Source: Haliclystus octoradiatus
Lineage: Eukaryota > Cnidaria > Staurozoa > Stauromedusae > Haliclystidae
Direction: 5' to 3'
Length of the DNA: 64,000 bases
Assembly (NCBI GenBank): GCA_916610825.1
Contig: OU744452.1
Location: forward strand, 6,253,021-6,317,020
Below the pieces are notes generated by a model. The model had not been told where the DNA came from and did no database searches. It saw only the letters and a list, made by a program, of their open reading frames with translations. Within the stretch, counting starts at the first letter, position 1, and each line of letters starts with the position of its first letter. The position numbers and the translations under genes are program-made. Below are positions 1 to 13,700 of the stretch, in pieces.

Positions 1-284
1 AAATGTTCAGATCATTAACTTTTAACCCATAACATTATAAAATTATGTTACAATAAATCAAGTTGTTGTTCCTAATTGCATGCTTGATCGTTTCGTTTTC
101 GCCGCTCGCTTCTTTCAAATTTTATCTACATTCTCAAAACGGCCGAGGCTGCTATCACTTCATTTCATTTCCGGTGACGTCACGAAAAAAGGAGAATTCA
201 CGGTCTCATCAGTAATAGTCATTCATATTAAAGGTTAACAAATATGTGCTAAATAACCCCAAAAATGGCTAGTTCTGTTCTAAA
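1..284. other. no gene seen
   Basis: AT-rich sequence with no reading frame, splice pattern or RNA motif that I can support. It runs into the duplicated segment that follows. Confidence 0.5.
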
Positions 285-945
285 TCAATTTTAAAACTCA
301 TCAACAAGGGTTGGTACGTATCGCAAAGTAAAATATCGCGCGTCAAATCGCGAGCAAAATTTGAAAATGACGTTAATTGAGTATAGTGAAAGGAAGTCAC
401 CAGCTCAGTTAGTTCCTGGTAGGAAAACCTATGGTTGGTCAGTTTCTATCTATTTTTAGATCTAAATGTGAATAAAATTCCCATCCGAATCGTTATCCTA
501 CAGTAGACTGGCATTATCCTTCGTGCTCGCCATTGTGTTAGCCATGTCGTCACGGCATTTCACACCATTCCGCGCAGCAAGAAATGATATTCACACTCGA
601 TGATTTTTTGTTGATGTTTTTCAGATTACTGTTTTCATGTTAAATATTATAGCAATTTTACAGGATTAATACTTTTCAGTATAGAAATTCAATATGAAAT
701 ATTTTAATAAAAAGTCGTTTTGATATTTTACATAAAAAGCTACCAGTTCATCTGCCTTGTAATTAGATTAACTTGTATTCTGTACAGCATGCTATAGACT
801 ATTTTTATGTCGAATAATAAATCATTTGAATATTTTCTAACTGCGTATCAAAGTTTTCAAGCTGACATATCAATCTGAGAACGGAAACTTGGCCGAGTAA
901 TTGTCTAATTCTTCGACAATTGACATGCTACACTGATTTTATGGT
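285..945 (+). repeat. dispersed segment, copy 1 (second copy near 30.7 kb)
   Basis: This stretch is recognisably similar to 30675-31225 in the same orientation. Shared landmarks, in the same order, are atagtgaaaggaa, the block around 'cctatg(a/g)ttggt', 'cagatctaaa', 'ccttcgtgctcgcc', 'tgtacagcatgctat' and a final 'gacatgctacactga'-like block. Divergence is high and there are indels. No protein can be read through it. It may be an unclassified transposon or a small segmental duplication. Confidence 0.6.
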
Positions 946-985
946 TTTAAAGTAAATAATCATTGTCAATGATATGTTATCACTC

Positions 986-1033
986 GGAATATCCCCTGGG
1001 AATATCCCCTGGGAATATCCCCTGGGAATATCT
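986..1033. repeat. tandem 13-bp repeat, about 3.8 copies, near-palindromic unit
   Basis: The unit GGGAATATCCCCT occurs twice exactly (998-1010 and 1011-1023), with a first copy lacking one G and a shorter last copy. Each contains GGGAATATCCC, a G3-W5-C3 block that resembles binding sites of Rel/NF-kB family proteins. Whether it is a regulatory array or just a minisatellite cannot be seen; no promoter is recognisable next to it. Confidence 0.7.
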
Positions 1034-1040
1034 CCGACAC

Positions 1041-2705
1041 GAATGTATAATTATATTGAAGAATGATTTATTTTGAATTGTGATAATTTTCTAACTCTTT
1101 CAAATAATTCAAGCATGCATATAAATTTAAAACAGATATTTCTTTCTTCTTTTTCGAAACAACAACAGATGACGCCATTTTGTCATACCAGATTGTTAGA
1201 GATTTCATTGAGCAATCACCCGCGTTATATTTTCAACACATGCGCAATGTAAAGTGGCCCCATTATAGGCACTACCGAATTAAATAAATTATTCATGAAT
1301 TAATATTGTAATTATTAATAACACTTGTTCTTGTATCTACTACTCAAAAAGTATTAAAAATGAAATAAAAATGATGATATTATTCGTCATCCTTCTGTGC
1401 TAGCGCCATATTTGACAACAAATACATAAATACATACCTGTACGTACTAGGTATCTAGTTAACATTTTGCCTTTATCATTGAAAAAATTGACTATCTACT
1501 ATAAATTCCAAACTATTACTTTAACGTGAATATATATCGTGCAATACTTAGTATCTTCATTCGAAATTTAAAATCTCACAATTTCGCTATGTAGTATTAA
1601 TAGCAGTATTTTGTCAAAAAAACTTGAGATTTTAATTATCTCAGCTTAAAATTTTATATATCTATTTTTAGTGTCAAATTTAATTCAGACTAAATTATTT
1701 TTGGCATGGACAAACTAAGTTAACTGATCCAGAAGTCGTCCACGAAATATTATTCTCGCAATATCGATGAAAACAAGGCTTATGTATTTGCAGTACTTTT
1801 TCAACTAGATCGCATATGCTCTGTATTTCTCTATTTCACATAGAATTGTAATTCAAATGAGGCTATCATTACAAAAGGACAGATGCTATATCTGTCAACA
1901 GATGGTTAAAAGGTCACACCCATAAATTCCTACAGGTTATCTCTAGGACTATTTGACCTTACTAATTTTGCTTTTAAAAGAACTTTCAATCAGTTTGATT
2001 GATATCTAATGAAAATATAGCTGTAATTCCTTGGTCAAACATCGATATTTCAAAATTCAACAACTACCTGTGAGTAATTATATTTGTTTCAGAACTGTTA
2101 ATCTTCTTTATTATAATGAGAAGTACCTTTTATTTCAAATGCCGTTTTGAATTATGAATGTAATTCCTTATCAAGCTGAATAGAAAAATTATATAATTTA
2201 ACATGAGTTATCATGTATATAGTAGGTAGATAGATCATATATTTCAAACAGATAAGAGGAATATACAAAACTTTAAATGATAGCATTGAGCCATAGATGA
2301 TAGTTACATAATATTTGGCTGGTTAAGTAAAATGAGGATACTAAAAGTTTGGCATGATTCTTGGGCCATAATCTCGAGACGTTGTTTTTCACAGTACGTG
2401 TGCTCAATTAAGTGCAAACGTTTATTTATAATTTTATTTTTTGATGCACACTTTTTCTGATAATAGTTTCTGGTTATCTAAATTCCAAATAAAGATCAGA
2501 TGATAACCCATCTTATTTTTTCATTTTCATAAAAATATGTGTTTTTGTTTGTTTTCGTTTCATTCTGTGACTTACTGTGATGAAAATACACAGATCGTAC
2601 TGTTTTGTATTTGCGAGACGATATAAATTCATCGATGTGCGAAACTGTTTAACTAGCGCTTCAGTCTCTGAAATGATTGTTGCTGAAAAACGAAAAACTG
2701 TTCAT
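1041..2705. other. no gene seen
   Basis: AT-rich, unannotated. No reading frame of note and no repeat shared with the rest of the window was noticed. Confidence 0.5.
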
Positions 2706-2895
2706 AAAGGGTTACCACATACTTGCCATGTTTGTATTCATATTTACTAAACGAGAAAATGTTGGGAGACACGAGTGAAGCGCTAAAAAATCACGAGCTC
2801 CGAGCGAGTGATTTTTAGCTTCCCGAGTGTCTCCCAACATTTTCGAGTTTAGTAAATATGAATACAAACATTTGCAAGCATGTGGTAACCCTTTT
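2706..2895. mobile_element. palindromic MITE, copy 1
   Basis: The 190-bp block is almost completely self-complementary. Both ends read AAAGGGTTACCACAT inward, and the arms, roughly 85 bp each, pair through 'atttactaaac', 'aaaatgttgggagacac' and 'taaaaaatcac'. There is no coding capacity. A second, more decayed copy with the same ends lies at 5549-5690. The structure is that of a non-autonomous foldback or MITE element. Confidence 0.8.
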
Positions 2896-3420
2896 CTAAA
2901 ATAAAACAAATGTCGGAATCTCATTCGACGGCGAATTTTCAATTCATGAATTCACAATTTAAAATTCAATTTCAATTCATAAACCAAGCATGAAGAGAAT
3001 CCCACGACAAGATAGATTTTGTCGAATAAAGAAAGACATATACAAGAACGTCTGTAATATAAGTGGTACAATAGTTCTTAAGCAAATTAATGCAGTAATT
3101 GTTATTTAAATTTTAGGTTTACCTTGAAACAGCATAGCCTATAATTGTCTTTCATTCTATGTTTTTGTTTTGCATGTTACACTATGGTTACACGACCAAT
3201 AACTCATTTACCACGCTTTTCGATAAATAAAAACATCTTGAGCTAAATGTCGTTTTGTAAATCGTAGCCATTATTGAGATATTTATTGGATTGGTATCAA
3301 AAAGTTATAAATTCTGTATTTTATCACAGATCATACTTTTTGAAGCTTACGGTTTTTCCCGGTTTTCGGAGCCATGTTTTACCCTAGGATTTCATGCACG
3401 CTCTTTCGACCAATCAGATC
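2896..3420 (+). repeat. inverted duplicate of 5045-5548
   Basis: Sequence beside MITE copy 1 matches, in reverse complement, the sequence beside MITE copy 2. Shared landmarks are the 'aaaacaaatgtcgg' block, the run of 'aattcaattca' variants, 'aaattttaggtttacctt', 'gataaataaa', 'gttctgtattttatca' and 'cggttttcggag'. The MITE therefore travels with, or forms one end of, an element at least 700 bp long. Confidence 0.65.
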
Positions 3421-4189
3421 GCAGAAAACCTTCGTGATATTTTAGAATTGGCTTTTCTCAACTTTGATGCATTTATTTAAAAAGTGAAGCCGGCCACGTA
3501 TCCCTCTGGTTAATGATGAATCCATTGATATGTGTTTCAAGTATACTACATTTAAAACGGTATCGTGAATCCCGCCTTACATACTACAGACATGCAAATG
3601 AAAATAGCATAAAATTTAAACGTAGATGTATAGGCTATTTACTCCGATATAGCTCTTCGTTTTAAAATGTCGCTAATTTGGAAAACATTGAAAATTCGCA
3701 TAAGATCCAATATTTTATAAGATTATCAGGCAGCGTGATTTAAACCATTTGACAATTAAACAATTACTTAATAGCCCTTAAATATGCTGTATTTAGGCGG
3801 AAAAATTGATGTTCAAATTGGTGTTAATAAAAGATGAACACATTGGAACATTCCACAATTACTTGTTCAGTGGTCTCATAAATGATACTCCAATTCTTCC
3901 TTGTAAAACGTAAAATGAGATACTCTTGCGTATTTTTATATTGTTATTTTTGACTCATGCTTATTTCGTAAGCAGTCCTTTTGGAATGACAGTTCAATCC
4001 AATAAACTCCCACTTTTCATCACTAAACTATTCAAAAATCCAGCGTGGCATGATATATTACAATTCTGTTCCTTATAGAAATGAAAAGGACTGGAAATCT
4101 GTCATTTCGTCATTTTAAAACATCGTCAGAAATTATAATTTTCAAACCACAAATCTGTTACAAAGTTATCTGGCCACAAATGTGCATAC

Positions 4190-4564
4190 AAAAAAGTAAT
4201 GTAGACGGTGTCGCCCTACCAAAGGCACCCGTACCACTCCTCTATTTCTAGATGAATGGCTTTTTTCGCTTAGAGCAATGATTTTAAAAGTTCTTTGTTG
4301 ATCTCAGCCGCGACACTGCAGATCAATTTCAACAGATTTCATGGCAGATAAGTCTTGATTGTCAATGCGCAACGATGCTCCGCAGCTACTCACAATGCAA
4401 TTCCCTCTGGACCATTCCATCCGCCATCCTCAAATGGTACTCATTTGATGTTTCAGATATAGTCAAGGCTGAGTTGACCTTAGGGGGATTTGAACCACAG
4501 TCGATCAGATATGATCCGATTTGAAGTTCGGTTACTCTGCCATCTGAGCTAATCCTCCCGTTGA
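4190..4564 (-). mobile_element. tRNA-derived SINE, copy 1, with 14-bp target duplication
   Basis: On the minus strand the element starts with a tRNA-like head: box A is GATTAGCTCAGATGGCAGAG and box B is GGTTCAAATCC, followed by a tRNA-unrelated body. The perfect 14-bp repeat ACAAATGTGCATAC at 4176-4189 and 4565-4578 is the target-site duplication. Three more copies of the same family lie at 14880, 15484 and 24334, all in this orientation. Transcription would be by RNA polymerase III from the internal promoter. Confidence 0.9.
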
Positions 4565-5044
4565 ACAAATGTGCATACTTTCCGTTAACCTGATATCTCT
4601 ATAATTTCGACAATGAGACGTACAAAATTCCCTTACAGATCACAAAAATAGAATTCATTTAGTAACAGACCAGACTATAAAATGGAGAACAAAAGTTTTT
4701 ACATTTATTCTTTGTATTTAATTGAAACCAACATTAATAAATTTAAAGGTACATCCAAATTATAAATTATTTGCCTACAGATATTTGCTAATTTACAATC
4801 AATTGTCTACACAATCTTTGTGGTTCTCTGAACAACAATGGCAATCTGAAGGTGGTGGTAGATTCCAGGTATAGGGTATAAATAGTGTTGCTTCTCGCAC
4901 TAAGAAGATAGCTATTGTAAATGACGGTGCGCGAGCCCCAGAATTTCCCATTGACTTAACAACAAGATGAGCAATTTCGTAAGTCCTTCTAATTGACAAC
5001 TTTACACATCCATCAGCTGCTCCTACCCAGATTGATGTATTCCT

Positions 5045-5548
5045 TAATGGCTAAAGACCATGCATGAATTCCTAAGGTAAAACATAACTCCGAAAACCGT
5101 GAAAAGATGGATTCAAAAAGTTGCAACTTTGATAAAATACAGAAAATAGCTTTCCGACAGCAATCAAATAAATATCTCAACTATAGCAACGATTTACAGA
5201 ACGATATTCAGCCGATGAAATTTGTATTTATTGAATAGTTTTGAAAATGTAAAAGTTTATTGTTGGTGCAGCATGCAAAATAAAAATACATAATGAAAGA
5301 AAATTGTAGGTAACTGCTGCAACAAGGTAAACCTAAATTTTAATAGCAATTAGTACATTAATTTGCAAGAGAACTATTGTACAATTTGTATGACAGAAGT
5401 TATTGTATATATCTTCTTTACCCAACAGCATTTTTCATGTGGGATTCCCTTTGCTTGGTTTATAAATTGAAATTGAGTTTTGAATTGAGAATGTATGAAT
5501 TGAAAATTCTAGGGCGATATAGAGATCCCGACGTTTGTTTTATTTTTG
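5045..5548 (-). repeat. inverted duplicate of 2896-3420
   Basis: Partner of the segment described at 2896-3420, here in the opposite orientation and leading into MITE copy 2. The short reading frames in it are not shared between the two copies, so it is unlikely to code. Confidence 0.6.
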
Positions 5549-5690
5549 AAAAGGGTTACCACATGCTTGGAAATGTTTTTATTCATATTTAATAAACTCT
5601 AAAAATGATTTTCTGAATTCATGAATGTCTTCCTGCTTTTTCTCTATAGTAATTATGAATACCAACGTGGCAAGTGTGTCGTAACCCTTT
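5549..5690. mobile_element. palindromic MITE, copy 2 (decayed)
   Basis: It begins AAAAGGGTTACCACATGCTTG and ends with the inverse CAAGTGTGTCGTAACCCTTT. The centre is shorter and less self-complementary than in copy 1. Confidence 0.7.
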
Positions 5691-6977
5691 GCTGAACCTT
5701 GCACCTGATTCCTTTGTTTGCGATGCAAGCATTCTTGTGATATCTCTTTGATCTGCTGCAGAGGAAAGGACTTATTTTGTGTTACATGTTGACCATTAAA
5801 AAATGCAAACATGTAATATATCAAATAATAATTATTGGTAGAAGCGGTTATACAATCTAACGTCGGGATGGAACGTAGTTCTGAAATTTGAATGGTTGGT
5901 CCATGTGTTTGGAAATTCTAGTATAAACTTTAAAATTCCTATCGAAATTTGTCGATAAAATTTTCGAAAGATGCTCAAAGCTGAAAAACAATGGGAAAAT
6001 GCAATGAATTACTAAAGACATAATATCAACAAGCTGTCTCTATTCAATGTTTTGAAGTTTTTATTTGACCCAAAGACATTTCAGCCAGTAAACTCATTGA
6101 AGTCAAATTTAGTTTCAAGTCATTTATTCAAGATTCGAACGACCTTACCAGTAGCTTAAACATGTCATCTTCTCAATAGCTTCTAACTAACAAATTATTA
6201 ACGCACTCGTCAGAAAATGGTATCATATTAAATAGGTAGTATCAACATTTGTTGGACAATTTTTCAATTACTCTATCGTCTATTTAACAATTAGAAAACA
6301 TGCCCCAATAGTTATCAAGGTCTTCCGATTTTTAAAACACAACAGTTGAATATTTGATGATGGTCACAAAACTGCAACTTCCACAAAATAGTAAAGTTAA
6401 GCAAGTGAGCTATTGAGTATCTAAAAATATATTAATGTTTGCAGTATGTAATAGAGAATTTGGTTGTATATAAACTTTAGCTGACTAGATTATCTATTAA
6501 ATCTAATTTGAATAAAGTAGAAACGAAACAATTATCAGGAGATTGTTACACAAGAACTTAAATTGTGTATGAAAGAAAATCCACGGGGGGCATAAAATAA
6601 AAGCTTTTGAGGAAGTATAATAAATTACGATGAAATCTTCCTAAAGTGTTTAAATTCGATGATGGAGTTACTTCTATAAACATGCTTGTTAGAGGGATAG
6701 TGTTCAAAGCACTGTTATCACTGAGCAATTTGATTGCATTCCTGTGTAATCGTTTCGAGAAATAACATATATATAAGTTTCGATTGAAGCGACATTGAAA
6801 CAATAATAAATAATTAATAGATGTTTTCAAATTTTAAACAATAAATAATACAATGCGTTCGTAATAATCTATATCTATATTCATATTGCATAATCTACAG
6901 GTGACGCAGTCGACAAATTTTGGTTTGAGAGGCAGATCGCTTTGAAGATTTAATTTTAACGAAACCATTGTTAAAAT
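5691..6977. other. no gene seen; probable upstream region of the PAN-domain exon
   Basis: AT-rich. The 90-codon frame at 6558-6830 (-) has no recognisable domain and no splice context. The last 100 bp should contain the promoter or 5' UTR of the PAN-domain exon, but no clear TATA box or initiator stands out. Confidence 0.4.
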
Positions 6978-7316
6978 ATGGCACATAAAAAGTTATTCGT
7001 CTCTGTTTTGGTATTTATTATGATAATGTTTCAAATTACTATTGGTAACTGCTGTGGATTATATCCAGCTAATTCAATAAACTACAAAGGAAGGTATTTT
7101 ATTAACTCTTTCATAGACAGTATTGAAACAATGAAGAAAACAAATGTGGAAAACAGCTTTATTTGCAATGCAATATGCAGACATACAAATGGTTGTGTTG
7201 CAATTGAATTCAATAATGAAATTGGCGTATCAAACAATTGCAGATTATTCAACTTGACAAATATAAAATCCAGCATCAAGTCAAAAGCCAGGTCAGATGT
7301 TATTGTCTACTTGAAG
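6978..7316 (+). CDS. signal peptide plus PAN/Apple-like domain, first coding exon
   Basis: The exon encodes 113 residues. It starts MAHKKLFVSVLVFIMIMFQ, a typical hydrophobic signal peptide ending near the ITIGNC segment. Then follow six cysteines spaced as in PAN/Apple domains, including the motif around C-N-A-I-C-R-H-T-N-G-C-V-A-I-E-F and a later N-C-R-L-F. PAN modules bind proteins or carbohydrates outside the cell. The exon ends after VIVYLK at a donor AAG|gtgagg in phase 0. The ATG at 6978 is the first in frame and directly precedes the signal peptide. The TSP1/F5-8 exons downstream on the same strand may belong to the same gene, but their first visible acceptor is not phase 0. A linking exon is missing or this is a separate gene. 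Confidence 0.75.
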
Positions 7317-10300
7317 GTGAGGCGAGGAGATGAATATAGATAATATATTCTATACTCAGCTCAAGGTGTTCTTATGACATTTTTCAAGATAAGATGCGTT
7401 TTCAAATAGTATAGATACACCCCAAATAAATAATGCTCAAAATTGCGCGCAAGCTCAATCCTGAAAAATATTTAATGATATCTAGTCTGTAAATTTATTT
7501 GCCAATTTGTAATAATAACATTTGATATATATACTTATATACAGGAAAATACTTAAGGCCAGCATTGGCTTTTCCAAGCACAGAGCGGAATTTGAAATTT
7601 ACTTAAGATAGATCTTAATATGAACACTGACTGCGTATCTTCATCGAACTGTTCCTGAAACTGCTTGTAGCTTAAGAAAGTAAAAGTACATATTTCCAAG
7701 TGCCGTCAATCATCTTGGTCAACTTCATTCGTAAGATAGAGGGTAAGTCTAAAAAGTCCCGCAACTTACCCTTTTTCTACAGCACAATCATTTTATTTAC
7801 TAAATTTTGATTTTTTACTGAAATATTTTTTGGCCTTCGTCGACTTGTTGTTTTGTTTTGAATTCAACTAGTACAAAAAAAAGATCTACCCTGGATCCGC
7901 AATTACATTTTCGCAAATTTGTAGACCGTTGTCTGACATAGACAGAGCAGTAGTTAGCAGAGTATTGACCATGTATTTTGAGACATATGTAGCAACCCTT
8001 ATAAAGCTAGAGAGTTAGGCGCCTTATCGATTTCTTGTTTGCCAATCCTGAGAAAGGCTGAAGCTTGAAATGCAAATCATTGTTTCTTTGCTTGTGGCAC
8101 AAACATTTATCTATGGAGTTGAAATCGGCTAGATATACTCTGCACATATCAAAGACTGATAGTTTTGACAATACAACGAGATATTACAAATTTGTGTTCT
8201 TTTATGGCAACTATTTCTTTGCTGGAATATTATATTATAGTGTTATCGTTTCTAAAACCTAAGTGCTGGAATACATTTATCAAAGATACAGTTTACATTT
8301 CCACTAATTAAATATCTCAAGAAGAAGCAAATACACTGTTATATGCTTATTTATTTGGTAATGTCGTTAAATTTTTGTTAAATATTCTTACATTGATTAG
8401 GCTGCCTGGCTACTAGCCTGCTCGCAGATTCACAGTCAAGGTGTAAGCTTTGTAAACTGTAGAGTCTGATAACTCGAAGAAAAAAGCTTGCTTTTGCTGA
8501 TTCAGCATGGTACGTGGAAAGGTGTAAAAACTATTGCTTTACAATCTTCAAGTTAGCAGACTCTGGTAGTAATGGTGTATGTGTTTAATTAACACAGGTT
8601 TCATAATGTTGCAAATAGAAGAAGGCATCCAAAGCTGTATAACAATGTCCTACCTTTATGCCATCTATGTTTACATATTGAGTCTATTAGTCTAGCTTAT
8701 AACACATCTAGTTCTCTTCCATGTAGTTTTCTGTCTTAAAATTCAGGTATATATACATATCAAAAGTTTTCGACTATAACTGCTATCTTAACCATATTTT
8801 CTGCTGACTGTAAAAAATATTTAAATTTCAAAATTGACCATGTAATCAAATGTTTGAAATTTATATGAAATCAAAAATCATCAATAAAGCAATTGAAATG
8901 TAATTTGCCATGAATGACTAGTGTTTTAGTAATGTTCGAAGATAATATCGTTGAGAATATTAATATTTAACAAATAGAAAACAGTGCTTTGTCTTATGTA
9001 CTGTGATGCGAACACTCTGCATGAAAAATAAGGCCTGATAGAGGCCTAAAATTCTCCCTTCACCAAGAGAGTGATTTTGGCATCTGGACGGTCTCGTAAT
9101 AGTACTTAACACGGATAACCATTTTCAATTTCTGTTATAAAATAAATACATTTTTTAACGAAGTTGATGAAATGGCAAGCTCGTAAAGTTATAACGTCAC
9201 TGTCAACACAAAGTTAGTCAGTTTTTAAAATAATGTCAATCTTGATTGTCGAATTAGACAACATGAATGAGAGTTCAAAACCAAATTAAAGAGATTAATC
9301 TGTACATATAACTATCTAAGACATCTTTTTCAATATGTTCTTTTGTTATTTACATAGTGATTGGTGCACAATTTCTATACATGCAGTACCTTTTTGGCAC
9401 GCTAGTCACTGAAGAAGATAGGATAAAAACACACTTGTGATTTTCTAATGCACTCTCCTTTTGCATTTAAATAACCTCTTGTGTGACGTAAAGCCATTAA
9501 AAGTATTAAAAAGCATATCAAGGTCGATTATTGTAATTGTATAATAACTAAATTGAATCGATCAATCTGATTATTAGATACAACGAGATTATAAAACCAC
9601 AGTTTCATTAAATCAATTGAAATTGGAATTTTAATTTGGAATTCTTGGATGAATATTTCAAATTTGATTAATAATTTTCATGTACATTAATGTATGCATA
9701 TGTTAGTCAAGTAGAAGTTCTAATAGGGTTCCACTTACTGTACAATGGAATTGACATATATTTTCAATAAAAGCCATAGTTTGCGCTCGAAGGCGATTTT
9801 TAGAAATCGCGATAAAGCTACTATTAGAAAAAGACAGAAATAAATCGCCCTGAGAGCCTGTGTAAGTTTGCTACCTTATTGCATTCTTGCACGTGCTCTC
9901 TTGTGCGATATAAAGCTGTCAGTTTCAGGGGCATGCCTCTTTACTTCACCTCACATTGAAATACGTTTTGGCTACAAAATTTCTGATCTTCAAGTTTTTT
10001 TGGTAGTCTTTTACGACTTTGAAACAAATTTTAGAAATAACATATTATTTATATATATTACTTAATTAATTGTTATTATTTCATTTTTCTATGTATTTAT
10101 TTCTATGTATTTAAATGTTTTCATAGATGGAATGCAAACCTTCAGAATTAGGTAAACTCAATTGTTGTTTAATTCGTGTACTTCGAATAATCATACTTTT
10201 GTTGTCTCAATATATATTAAAACTTAGCCATAATAGCAAAATGAATCATTGATGCAATATCCCTGAGGAGCTAGGTAATTTCAGAGGCATATATACATAA

Positions 10301-10781
10301 GATACGTAAATATTGAGTCTTATCCTGTATAATAATGTTGTGAATAATTGAGCAAAAAACACAACTTAATTGACCTTCCAAAATATAATTTAAAACAAAA
10401 CAAATAATGAGCTATAATACAGGCAAGTTTCTGTTTTGAGATGTTGCCTAATTGGCTCTAGTCGACATTATAGCTGTAGTCAGCCTTCTTCGCTCTCAAA
10501 TACCATAAAAATGCAAACTTTATTACAATCTTTGCATTAAACCAGCTTTTGTTGTTAACTACGTTGTCAACAAATACGAAATTGGATAAGGTTTTTTTAG
10601 TTTTTGATTTGTGACAATAAATTCGTAAATAAATAAACTCGTTTCCAGGAGTGATCATTCAATAAAAAGTCAGGTGATAATAGCTGATATATTTCTCGTC
10701 ATTGTGACCAGCAATCTATAATAAAATACGCTGTTATATACTCTCACTATGAAGTAACAATAGCTATAAATTTCTTTTGAG
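7317..10781 (+). other. probable intron or intergenic spacer
   Basis: No exon could be supported between the PAN exon and the TSP1 exon. Frames at 8065-8262 and 9868-10065 show no domain or splice sites. A small hairpin (7-bp stem) lies at 9793-9810. Confidence 0.35.
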
Positions 10782-13700
10782 ATCAGTCAATGCAACATAC
10801 ACGGCTTGGAAAAATGTATCTGCTTGTTCTGAAACATGCAACAGTGGATTGATGACTCAGATTCGTGAGTGTGTCCCCCCCTCGTGCAATGGAGAACAAT
10901 GCAAGGAAGAAACTGAGAGAGTGGTTCCATGCATCGCACCTCCATGTCAAGGTAATATTATTGATTGAATTAATGTACTAACTGTGTGACTTTATACTCT
11001 ACTGACTGATGAACGTTATATTTGAATGATGTCAAGTAAGCTGTCATGAAATAGAATCCTCGGTAGTCAAAGAGCATTCTTAAATCTGTCTATTATTGAC
11101 TCTTATTCCTAATTTAGAGAGCCCGCTCCGATATTTTTTGTTAAAATAAAGATTTCGTAACATTTGTCAACTGAATATAACACTTAAATATAGAATGCAA
11201 ATCACATTACGTATATGAAATTGAACGAATCGCTTAACTATCTGTGTTATCATCAAAGAAACAGGCCGTTCAAAAGACCATTTCAAATCAATATGTTATT
11301 TAAAATTTGTTTGATGAAATCGAAAAAGAATTACCGTATTTTAAAACAACAAAGGTGCGAAAGACATTTACTTACAAAAGCGTTATTCATCCTGGTAACC
11401 TAATTAAGAAACTGAAAATTTTGCCAAGTATGTTGGAAAGTTTGTAATCGGAATTAATCAACACAAATTATCTTCAATCATTAGGAACTTTTGTTGCTCT
11501 TACATTTATCCGAAATTCCGTTCCGAAGGTATTTTGCCATATTTAGTAATGAAACAGTCAATAATTGGTTGATACTAATGGTTGACCGTGCCTGCTGACA
11601 TTACAGGAATAGATTCTAAAAGCAACTCATGGCCGTTACTCAGAGCTCTTTGATGTAACAGACACTATCGTACAATGAGACAACAAGAGGTGGAAGAGAA
11701 GGTTTACGTTTTAGTTTACTAACACATATAGATTTACAGGAAATGAATAACAATAGACAAATATACAATTAGGTGAATACAATAATCAATCACAACAGTA
11801 TGTATAATAATAATAACATTTATATTAAGATTTATATAGAGCTTCACAATTTCTAACAATAAACTAACCAAAATATAAGAAGTTACTGGAACCTTTATAA
11901 ACTTATATTTTATATGAATGATGAATCAATGATATATATTTGTCGAATTGGAATTTGACAGGCAAATAAGCAAAAAATCAATTACACTTATATACAGTGT
12001 AAATAAATCTTAAAATTTGTGCTAATGATTCGCTATTTAATCTAAATTGCAAAAAGCAAGTGATGTAGTCATGACCACACTGGAATGACCCGGTCAATGA
12101 TATCTTATAGAAGCCTGAAAATGGAACATTTTATTATTTCATGTGACAGCATGTCCTCCTCACTTAATTCCATCATCCACATATACGCGTTTTCATGTTC
12201 CTTGAGTTATCTAATATCTAATTGTCACAATTACGGTAAAATCAAACATTTCAATTGCAGTTTGATCTTTATTAAAGAAGTGGGCTTACCTACAATTTCT
12301 GCTAACACATTTCGGTAGACATTCTACTACCCTCTGTAATATCTTATTACATTTACAATTGTGATATACAATGCGAGTCTTTTGTTCTTTTTTGGGTCTT
12401 CTTAGATTTAGAAATAGATCTGCTTAACAAACCTTGCAACATCGGTCCAGTACCGCAAAATGGTTGGGGTTATGGATGTTCGAAAGCAATTGATGGCAAA
12501 CAAGGTGGGTCATGTAATGCTGATGGTTGCAGTGGTACCTATGGAAGTAATGGTGTAAACTATTGGTGGTATGTTGATCTTGGTGCACAACGTACAATAA
12601 GTAAAGTAATGATTTACAACAGAGGGGATCTAGCATCCCACATAGTCCATCTTGATCATTTCACCATTCAATTGCAAAATCAACCAATGCCAGACCAAAC
12701 TAACGCAAAAATGTGAGTTATCAATCAAGACAGTATTAATCATTACATCCAGTAATCATCAATAGTAAATGTAGTATCCGAGACCTATCATTGTCGATCC
12801 CTGAGTAGGATGAATGCAACTAACCTAGATTAGGCCTGTTAACTATGCTTGGTAATATAGTTAACTACTTTAGCAATGATTTACATAGACTGCTTTCGAG
12901 AATATGAATATAAACTATTATGCAATAAAAAACTTTAAATAACATTTCATCGTTAGTATAGCAAGATATTTAAATAGAATTTTCAAGCCAACAAAGTCAA
13001 ATGTGGTTTTTGGGCTACAACTGGTCCCGCGATTATTACAGAAAATCATACAATGTTGAGATATATTCCTGGTTAATTGGTAAAAGTGGGTTTAAAAAAC
13101 GTTCAAAATTACTCGAGACCATATCGGATGAGTACAACTCTTTGCAAATTGATAAATGTACAATAGAGGTCTTTTTTCTTTAGCTAAAATTTTCTATGCT
13201 TCGATTATTCTGTCAAACAATCAACTTTTGATTATTCCTTTTATACACTGCGCGTGTAATAAAGTTCTGCACTGAACTCTCTATTCTGCCTGTATGTGAT
13301 TCAATATAAAGTTTCAAACTCAATAATATTGTAATTTTGAGATATAAATTCAATAAATCACAAACTGCTATAGTCCATGAAGGCTGTGATCCAGTTTCTT
13401 TGCATAGTAAACAACACACTTCTATAAAATAATACATGACTTCTTACTAATATCCTGATCAAACTACGAATTGTTATTTGTAATGTCAATATCGAATTGT
13501 AATAACGTCAGCGTTATCCAAACCTTTGTTGCTGTTGTTTTGTATATATATCGTACCCATATAGGTGTTATAATTGCTGTGAATCAATAATACACAAGAA
13601 TTATAAACTGTAATAATTCGTTTCGATTCCCTACATACATACTATAAAGAGTATCCTACATTGTGGATTACAAAGCTATTTAAATAAATAGAAGAGGCGT

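Noticed and set aside
2581-2705. Possible snRNA or promoter elements before MITE copy 1
   Set aside because: No recognisable snRNA core, Sm site or TATA/initiator pair.
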